From Siphonodentalium dalli (taxonomy: Eukaryota; Mollusca; Scaphopoda; Gadilida; Siphonodentaliidae), in assembly GCA_032622095.1 (NCBI GenBank), contig CP136068.1, forward strand, positions 48,106,443 through 48,170,442: a stretch of 64,000 nucleotides of DNA. Direction: 5' to 3'. Below the pieces are notes generated by a model. The model was given only the letters and a program-made list of their open reading frames with translations, was not told the origin of the DNA and searched no databases. A program made the position numbers and the translations under genes. This document shows positions 57,013-64,000 of this stretch, in pieces; position 1 is the stretch's first letter, and each line of letters opens with the position of its first letter.

Positions 57013-58544
57013 TTGGCACATTATATTTAAAGTTGCACCAGCGCAGCTACCGCAAAGCAAGAGTTAAAAACTATTTGCTCTATATCATACATAACTTTAA
57101 TGTATGATATCTACAGCGAAGCATGTTTTTAAAGTGGCACGCTACCATTCAATTTATATATTTTTTTATTTATATTTTACTCATTTAACGACACGTCATG
57201 CGGTATGAAATGCATGTATGTATCAATAGAACTATAATCACACGACATCGAGCCTAACAATCCACCCATACCCATGGTCACAAAATATTGGCTTTACTGC
57301 TCAGATATTCTATCATTGTTTATTCGGGGACATAGCTAGAGGATCTCTGTTGGAGGTGAATCTGCCTTGAAATTGCCAACTGAACCGTACCCGCGAGGTC
57401 GCATAATTATAGCAACACCACCTTGGATGGGAACATAATAGTGCATCAAACTGGCAACTAAAACATCACACACGTATAAACTCTTACAATGTGGTCACAT
57501 GAGTTTGGCACTTTACAGTTGATGGTCAATTATCACAAACTTTCTGACCAAAGGTAGAAGAACATGATTGCGCTACAGAAATTGTGTAATTGTCAGCTGA
57601 TTGCAAAGGGGAGCGCATTGGAAGGGGCGATATTAGCACTACATCGCAGGACCAGTCGTCCTGGTGACGGACTTATAACACAAAGAAACGTTCAGACTTC
57701 TTGATGACGAACATTATGAATCAGTAACTTTCATTTCCCTTCCACCAGCTACATGTATAATCGAACCACTGCACAGGTGGTTCGTGTGCAACATATCGAT
57801 ATGATATGCAAGTATTGTCTAAGTGGAGTAACTCTAATAGTTCAGTACGAACGGTTTTGGACGCCTGCCTGTTCTCCAGTTCGAGAAACCAACATCATAT
57901 TTAAATAGCGCGATCCTCTACTAAGCGCAAGCGTCATGTCATAAGAGGTTACAAGCAACTTATTATATAGAGTTACGCTTCTTGAATTTGTGTTGGGGAA
58001 ACTCGAGTCAGCATAAAACAAAAATCTGGCTGCTGATTGGTTGATTATCATTGAGGGAAATATCCATAAGCGGGAACAGAAAATCGTAGCGTACATACAT
58101 ATGAGGCTCATGTATGTTTAGATGTCCAGGAAGAGTCTGGTGGGGTTCCGAAGTTATGGAAGGGCTCTGGGTAATTTTATGCTGCTGATTTTTGTGCAGT
58201 GAATGGGGTAGTTGTGGAAATGCAAGATTATCGTTTGAAAAAAAAATACCGAAAAGGGCGCGTTTGTTGTCACAGACTGGTGCAGCGGATGACGTTCTGA
58301 GGGAAAATTGACCACTTGAAGTTCAAATAGGCTTAACCCATGGCCGGTGGGATTTAACACTGTCGCCTATGGAAAATAATTAGGTGTTTGTAACCAAGAG
58401 TAGACTCTAACTGCCTCTAACTTGGACGATTGTCGATTCTTCAGGGCGACTCCATACTAAACGTAAACGTCCTACGAGCAGACTCCAACTGCTTCTAACT
58501 TCGATAATGTTTTTGTCTCTTCTGTAAAGCGAAAATTTGTCATG
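57013..58544. other. Unassigned stretch
   Basis: No gene or element recognised. Minus frames at 57842-58111 and 58154-58360 lack domains. Confidence 0.3.
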
Positions 58545-58745
58545 TGGAGCTCGGTGGTCCAGTGATTAGCGTTTCTGACTTGTCATCGCTGTCAGTGTCA
58601 ACACAGCAATATCAGTTCGCAGCCCGCCGGTGGTTTATTGTGAGTTTTCACACAATAGTGGCTTGGTCGATTTGAGCGATATGCAAGGTCGCTCGTACTG
58701 TGTCGACTTCGCACCATTCATGCGTTAAACGAGTACCAGTACTAG
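58545..58745 (+). mobile_element. tRNA-derived SINE head
   Basis: TGGAGCTCGGTGGTCCAGTG carries an A-box-like segment, and CAGTTCGCAGCCC at 58613-58625 a B-box-like segment, at a spacing longer than in a true tRNA. It does not fold as a functional tRNA by eye. The 3' limit is approximate. Confidence 0.5.
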
Positions 58746-60567
58746 TCAGCTCGTTATACTTGTTAGTAACAAATCTCGTTCTGATAAAACTAAAAACAGC
58801 GCATGTACACAATGTAATGGCTGCAGCCGGTTAACATGACTGGGATAATAGTGTATTGTTTGAAAGAGTCGTTGGACAGCGCCTGCCAGTTTTTCTCCTT
58901 TCGGGTGAGCGTTAGCTATCCCACTATAACTCGGGAACTGTTTATAATTGCGCCATCGTAAGATATTCGATGCACGAATAATCCTCTATATCAAAAGGTG
59001 TATGAGACTACCGGATTTATGTTGCAGCCTTCTTTCAAACAGAGTTTAATTTATTCGATTCGTCAAGATAAGTCGTCACGAGGTCATGTCAATTTAGAGA
59101 AATTGACAACTACACTCAGAACATATCAACACATGTTATATTCGTTCATTGTAAGACAAATCACTCGATTTTTGGATATCAATGAACGTTTTGTGTCGCG
59201 AACGTTTGGTGTTTGGTGTCCGCGGTAATCGACAAAATCGTCGTTAAATGTGACGAGTAGACCTCGGAAATAGGACCGAAATCCATATTTGGCTGCCAAT
59301 TTTGGCTTTGTGACAAACGGGTTTGGAATCAGTCATAATTTTGCCATAAGAAGACACTAGTGCCAATAATTCCTTTTTATTGGTAACACCCCCCCCCCCC
59401 CCCCCAAGTAATGCATTTGACCATACTGGGTCAAGTTTTAATTAAATGGGAATGGACAGGTAGCCGTTAACTTGGACCGAGATGCCAGGCCGCTTAAAAT
59501 AATTATTCGTGTCCATATAGTGTACGTTCTGTTTATATCATTGGCAGTTTCAATTGATATTTATAGGAGCGGTGGCTCTTGATTTATCCGACCCTATATA
59601 TGATCCCGACATCCGACATAAGGAGTATATGATCCATGAGGATACCGGGCTGACCACTGCAAATTTCCCGACAGGGGTGGGGCTAACGCTGGGCTATTTA
59701 AGTAAAACATATCTTATATTCTACCTTTTTCCCGAGATTATTCCAACTGATACATGTCCCTTATCTATTGGAAGCTTTTGATACCCCACCCCGCAACCAT
59801 GCATCATGGTCGAAAAATATTATAATCCAAGCCAGTATATATGGTAAAAATGTGACATATAGGGATATGTTTAAAGACATATTATGTACTTGTTCGAGTG
59901 CGTGAAACTGATAAGTTAGTATTCAGGTGCTATGGCAACTGGAGGAATGTAGCATTCCACTAACGTCAACGAAAATCTCAAGCAAATCGACAGTACCACT
60001 CCATAGAAAATATCGTCTGAACTATGCTAAATTGTAAATATTTACTACTCGAATCTGGACGCTTCTATCAGCGATAAACTAACGATAATGATTTCGCCAT
60101 CGGCAGTCACTGTATTTAATTAATATATATGAATGACGGTGTGTGTTGTCAAGTTAGATATAATATTTGTAAAAATAACTACTTTGAACAAGATTATTCT
60201 CTATTTCTATCTGATTACCCTACTGGAGTGTTTCACATCACTTTAATCTGGCTTGAGAAAAATATATTCTTCTTACATTCAACGTTGTATCTGCATTATT
60301 AACTGAATGTTGTCACTTGAGCTCACACTAAAAAATATCCGAGTATTCTCAACCCACCGGTATTTTCTTTCTGAAATATCCAAAGCCTGTTATTCAAGGC
60401 ATGAGAGCACCGAACCGGTTTGTGAAAATTTGAAGTCAGACCATGCATAATGGAAAAAAACAGATCTCCGCATCCTGACTCGGCGTCGATTAGACTAATG
60501 AACGTTCAGGGCATGCGAATTTCTAGAAATTACATACAAATCGCATGCATCATGGACGTTCTCTTAA
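58746..60567. other. Unassigned stretch with a poly-C tract
   Basis: A run of 17 C bases at 59389-59405. Plus open frames at 58998-59228 and 59554-59781 have no domain. No splice support. Confidence 0.3.
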
Positions 60568-60957
60568 CCCTTTACCCAACAAACCGGCCAAATAAAGCTT
60601 GAACAGCCTAAAATATCTTCGGTCTGTCTCAATAGAACCATACAAATATGGATATCATTGGAACCGGTTCATTGACCACATTGTGATAGTTACAGTTATG
60701 CCCTGTGCCAATGCATTCTCTTATATATGCGAGTCGACCATAGGTCGCCTCGCATATATAAGAGAATGCATTGGCCTAAAAAAAATCTTTTTTTAACACT
60801 TTTTACCATTTTTTCTTACATTCTTTAACAATTTTATAATTTTTAATGTGTTAAGCCAATGCATTCTCTTATATATGCGAGGCGACCTATGGTCGACTCG
60901 CATATATACGAGAATGCATTGGCACAGGGTAAAAAAAACGTTCTGTTGGGTAAAGGG
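60568..60957. mobile_element. TTAA-flanked MITE made of nested palindromes
   Basis: Terminal repeats CCCTTTACCCAAC and GTTGGGTAAAGGG flanked by TTAA (60564-60567 and 60958-60961). Inside, two hairpins of about 75 bp (60700-60775 and 60855-60930), each built from GCCAATGCATTCTC and its complement around GCGACCTATGGTCG, are themselves inverted relative to each other. TTAA duplication with CCC ends fits piggyBac-like mobilisation. No coding. Confidence 0.93.
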
Positions 60958-60961
60958 TTAA

Positions 60962-61698
60962 TATGAGATTCACCGTGTATATCAGTGAGTTATTCTAGTT
61001 CCCGGTGTATTCCACTACGTCCTGTTCAAATGACGCATCTGCTGTCATTATATTAACAAAATGCAAGATATCAGACAGGTTTTATTCGTTTCGGTATCCA
61101 TGAAAGAATTAAAAGATGTTTATGACTGGCATAAAATTTCCTAATAGCAGTCAGTTTCACAGTCGCTCACAACTACTCACTTGTCTCGCTGAAGCTCTCG
61201 CGCTCAGGTGAATAATGATATCAACGGGTCCACCCGTATATGGACGTTTGCCATATCTGTTAATTTATACCGATAACTACCTGTAAGTTAACAAACATAT
61301 AATTTATTCACTTTGCGTATATAGTTTGTCCACTTACGATTTATACGCAGATTCAATTCGAGCAGAGAAATGATGAATTCGGCGCTGTCAATTATGACTA
61401 TAATAGTTGGGTTTTTGGGTGTGCCAAGTAGGTTTCTTGTTTGTTCCATTATGTATTATCATTGTGATGAATATTTCTGCAGATAGCTTAAAAATACAGA
61501 ACGAGGGTGTTTTTTCCCCCGCGGAGTGCCCCCCTGAAGGTTTAGAATGTGTAAATATAACAATTTATTAGTACAACAGACTATAAATTATTATAGAAAG
61601 TTTCCATTCAACGTTTAATGCCTATCAACAAATTAAATTATGAGAAGGAGCTGCTAATGAATGACCAGGATGCGGATTCTCGAAATCTATCAGGAGAA
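60962..61698. other. Spacer with a possible signal-peptide exon
   Basis: At 61372, MMNSALSIMTIIVGFLGVP resembles a signal peptide and is followed by a donor-like GTAGGT (phase 1). It could start the PAN-domain gene at 62.7 kb, but the phase does not fit the acceptors I can see there. Confidence 0.25.
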
Positions 61699-61874
61699 GA
61701 ATTCCGGGATGTAGGTGCTTGAATTCCGGGATGTAGGTGCTTGAATTCCGGGATGTAGGTGCTTGAATTCCGGGATGTAGGTGCTTGAATTCCGGGATGT
61801 AGGTGCTTGAATTCAGGGATGTAGGTGCTTGAATTCCGGGATGTAGGTGCTTGAATTCCGGGATGTAGGTGGTT
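61699..61874 (+). repeat. 22-bp minisatellite, eight units
   Basis: Eight head-to-tail copies of GAATTCCGGGATGTAGGTGC followed by TT. Unit 6 has one substitution (CAGGG) and the last ends GGTT instead of GCTT. Confidence 0.98.
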
Positions 61875-62732
61875 GTTAGTTTCGTGAATAAGGAAATATA
61901 GTAGGCATCGTATTATTTCATATAACTCTGCCCTTTATGAAACCAAACTGATCTTTGCTGATGCCTCGATGAAGAACGTTCAATAATATATTAGCTATAC
62001 ACGATGCTAGACGTACATGTATGTATCAACTATGCTGAAGAAAACGTTGATGTAATTGATTAAATTGTGTCGTGTTTTCTGAATGTATAGTAACTAGTTT
62101 AAGCGTAACATCGTATTATTTGTCTTAAAACAACTATATATATGCTTACGGCTTACTATAAATGCCACGCTCTCAGAGAGGAGATAATATTTAACAATGT
62201 GAAAAAATAAACTGGGTATCATTCGCACAACTTTCCGTACAACGTGCTGATTATGTTGATTTGCAGATAAGACAACCGCTTGTGCAAAGAGGTGAAAACT
62301 AAATGTATATACACACATTACACATTGGCATGAAAAAAACAGGATATTCAAACATGGACAAGCGCTCCAGACACTGGCAATCTCATATAGCATACCTGCC
62401 AGCGTATAGATATTAAATCGTGGCGCTCTACTCGCAGTTTCCTGTGGCATCGATCGAAATTCAAGTACTAAACTTTGAATCTTTGCCATATAAGGAACAT
62501 GCTATACATTAAATTGCGCATGCTCCATTGTGCATTGTAGAAGCTGCGTCCTCACAACGAAGGATCTCATATCACAAGCACTGCTGTCATTTTTACAACT
62601 ACATTGTCCGTACATGGTACTGAGATCCGACTACACTGGCACAAGATGGATTCTGGTGCCGATTTACAAAAACATTTTCTGAGGTATCGCCGCTTCGCTG
62701 ATTTCAATATACCAAAGACGTCTCTGATTTAC
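61875..62732. other. Unassigned stretch upstream of the PAN exon
   Basis: The minus frame at 62094-62489 (131 codons) is hydrophobic without a domain and is treated as chance. The region may include the promoter or first intron of the PAN gene. Confidence 0.3.
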
Positions 62733-62999
62733 ATGTGCCGGTTCATTATGTTTGAAACATTCCTGTTCTGTGTTAAATGCCAGGCTTTCGGCGAATCGCA
62801 GACTGAATTTATTAAAATGGGAATAATTGTACAATCAACCGTGTCTAACATACTCCGATGTGACATGCTATGTGACCGGCATACTGATTGTTTATCGATG
62901 GCGTATCATGTCGGGAATAGGAATTGCGTTTTGTTAAGAAACAGATTCAGTGACACAATACAACTCAACCGGAAGTGGCAGACTAAGAACGCTACAGAG
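62733..62999 (+). CDS. PAN/apple-domain exon of a secreted protein, 5' part
   Basis: From a possible ATG at 62733 (or 62748) the frame reads MCRFIMFETFLFCVKCQAFG, a moderately hydrophobic leader, then about 65 residues of PAN/apple pattern: GIIVQSTVSNILRCDMLC, DRHTDCLSMAYHVGNRNCVLL. It ends at donor GAG|GTAAGC, phase 0. Alternatively the exon begins at the acceptor-like AATGCCAG (62786) and the leader is elsewhere, such as 61372. PAN domains bind protein or carbohydrate outside the cell, and in lophotrochozoans are often joined to C-type lectin domains. Downstream exons would lie past the right edge. Confidence 0.7.
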
Positions 63000-63015
63000 G
63001 TAAGCATTTAATTAC

Positions 63016-63115
63016 CGATGGTTTAAAGATGCTCAATCCGATTAAGCGCCCCTTAATTACTATTTATTTGGTGTCTGGGGTAAAACATATTTGATTCCAG
63101 TGAAGGAACCCACAT
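63016..63115 (+). repeat. End fragment of the AGGTACTCAATCCG transposon family
   Basis: After TTTAA come AGATGCTCAATCCGATTAAG, TTGGTGTCTGGGGTAAAACA and GATTCCAGTGAAGGAACCCA, in the same order as the left end of 33361-35847. It lies 16 bases into the intron after the PAN exon. Confidence 0.7.
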
Positions 63116-64000
63116 AACAAAGCTCTGAGTTATTAGATATCGATTTTTTAAATATATTATTTTTCACCATCGAGACTTATTAGTGGCCCAGTAAAATGTC
63201 GACGAGCCGACATAAATTAGGCGAAATGTAAATCCTGGTTTCTGAGAAATCCAAGATTCATAATGGCAATAAACGAGTTCACACCTCGCGGATTCAAACC
63301 CAATAAAACAAGAAACTGTTATAAAATTTTACAGAATATATACTACCTGCATTCAAGTACTCATACTTGAATATAGTTCCATGTTGTCGAGATAGGGACC
63401 GGGGCGTTTTATTAATATACACCATAATATTTATTGACCCTGGAGAAGATCGCAATGGAATTAATACGGCGTGTAGATTCCGCGTACAAGACAACATGCC
63501 GTCCACGAATATGTCAAATTGAAGAAAGAGATAACATGCTGCTATTGCTTCAGTATTGGTTTGCATTTCGTGGACCGATTTTTATTCGATTTAACCACCA
63601 AAATGATGGTAAATAAACGGCGATTATAAAAATCCTAACATCGTGACTAACTTATACGGAACAGACATCCTAGGACAACTTTACGAAGTATCTGCAATTA
63701 TAATCGCGAACGAAAGCACTCGTACGATGCGATGACTCCGTGCACAACTTGTTATCACGAAAACCAGCACATTATCTGCTAATAATAGAACTTTGAGCAC
63801 AATCCCATTGTTACAATCATTCCCTAATTTTTGGTAAAGCACATCAATTCCCAAGACTGGCAAAGGAATGGTTCAGTGAATATCCCATTGTTTGACATAC
63901 GCCACTCATAACAAACAAACAAACAAACCACACGGGCACTTCACAGTAGCTTCAATTACCAGAGGTCACAGGGGCACGAACAGCGGTCTGCTTCCACCAA
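63116..64000. other. Unassigned right-edge sequence
   Basis: Presumed intron of the PAN gene. Overlapping open frames on both strands (63294-63616) have no domain. A short AAAC run is at about 63912-63930. Confidence 0.35.

Noticed and set aside
58545-58630. Possible true tRNA gene
   Set aside because: A- and B-box-like segments are present, but their spacing is too long and no cloverleaf closes by eye, so a SINE head fits better.
62094-62489. 131-codon hydrophobic minus frame
   Set aside because: Composition follows AT-rich sequence; no domain or signal organisation.

Overview
This window is animal nuclear DNA, most likely from a lophotrochozoan marine invertebrate, with a mollusc the best guess. 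The evidence is very low coding density, GT-AG exons of secreted lectin and PAN/apple proteins, and a mixture of decayed transposons: CR1/Jockey-like LINE pieces, a Penelope-like element, a Crypton, tRNA-derived SINEs, and MITEs with TA, TTAA or 8-bp target duplications. The species is inferred; no ribosomal or mitochondrial marker is present. There is no operon, CRISPR array or plausible tRNA/rRNA gene.

Layout. 0.4-9.5 kb is a large imperfect fold-back whose left arm carries an insertion, with a near-identical 453-bp direct duplication inside. 9.5-19.1 kb is repeat country: a LINE reverse transcriptase remnant, a TC/AC microsatellite, a 165-bp array invaded by a TA-type MITE and a hAT-like MITE, a SINE split by a DNA element, and a roughly 363-bp satellite. 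20.5-25.4 kb holds one arm of a dispersed inverted repeat, a LINE ORF1p pseudogene and a Crypton tyrosine recombinase pseudogene. 31.1 kb and 53.4 kb carry two exons that together form one C-type lectin domain. Their splice phases agree, so the simplest reading is one gene with a 22-kb intron. That intron contains a 2.5-kb TTAA-flanked element, near-perfect palindromes, a GGGGTTAACCCC minisatellite, a Penelope-like remnant and an acidic Ser-rich gene fragment at 41-42 kb. 54-56 kb is an antisense zinc-knuckle LINE ORF1 broken by nested insertions. 60.6-61.9 kb has a MITE built of palindromes and a 22-bp minisatellite. 62.7-63.0 kb is the PAN/apple exon of a second secreted-protein gene that runs off the right edge.

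How it fits together. Only the lectin exons and the PAN exon look like functional host genes. The 41-42 kb exons have matching splice phases but also a frame break and an internal stop. Everything else recognised is mobile or tandem DNA, much of it nested, so the order of insertions can be read at several points. I did not find a new enzymatic or defence system. The unusual material is repeat architecture: fold-backs, palindromes of palindromes, MITEs with modular interiors, and a Penelope-like remnant with an odd motif order. Lengths, boundaries and percent identities were judged by eye.
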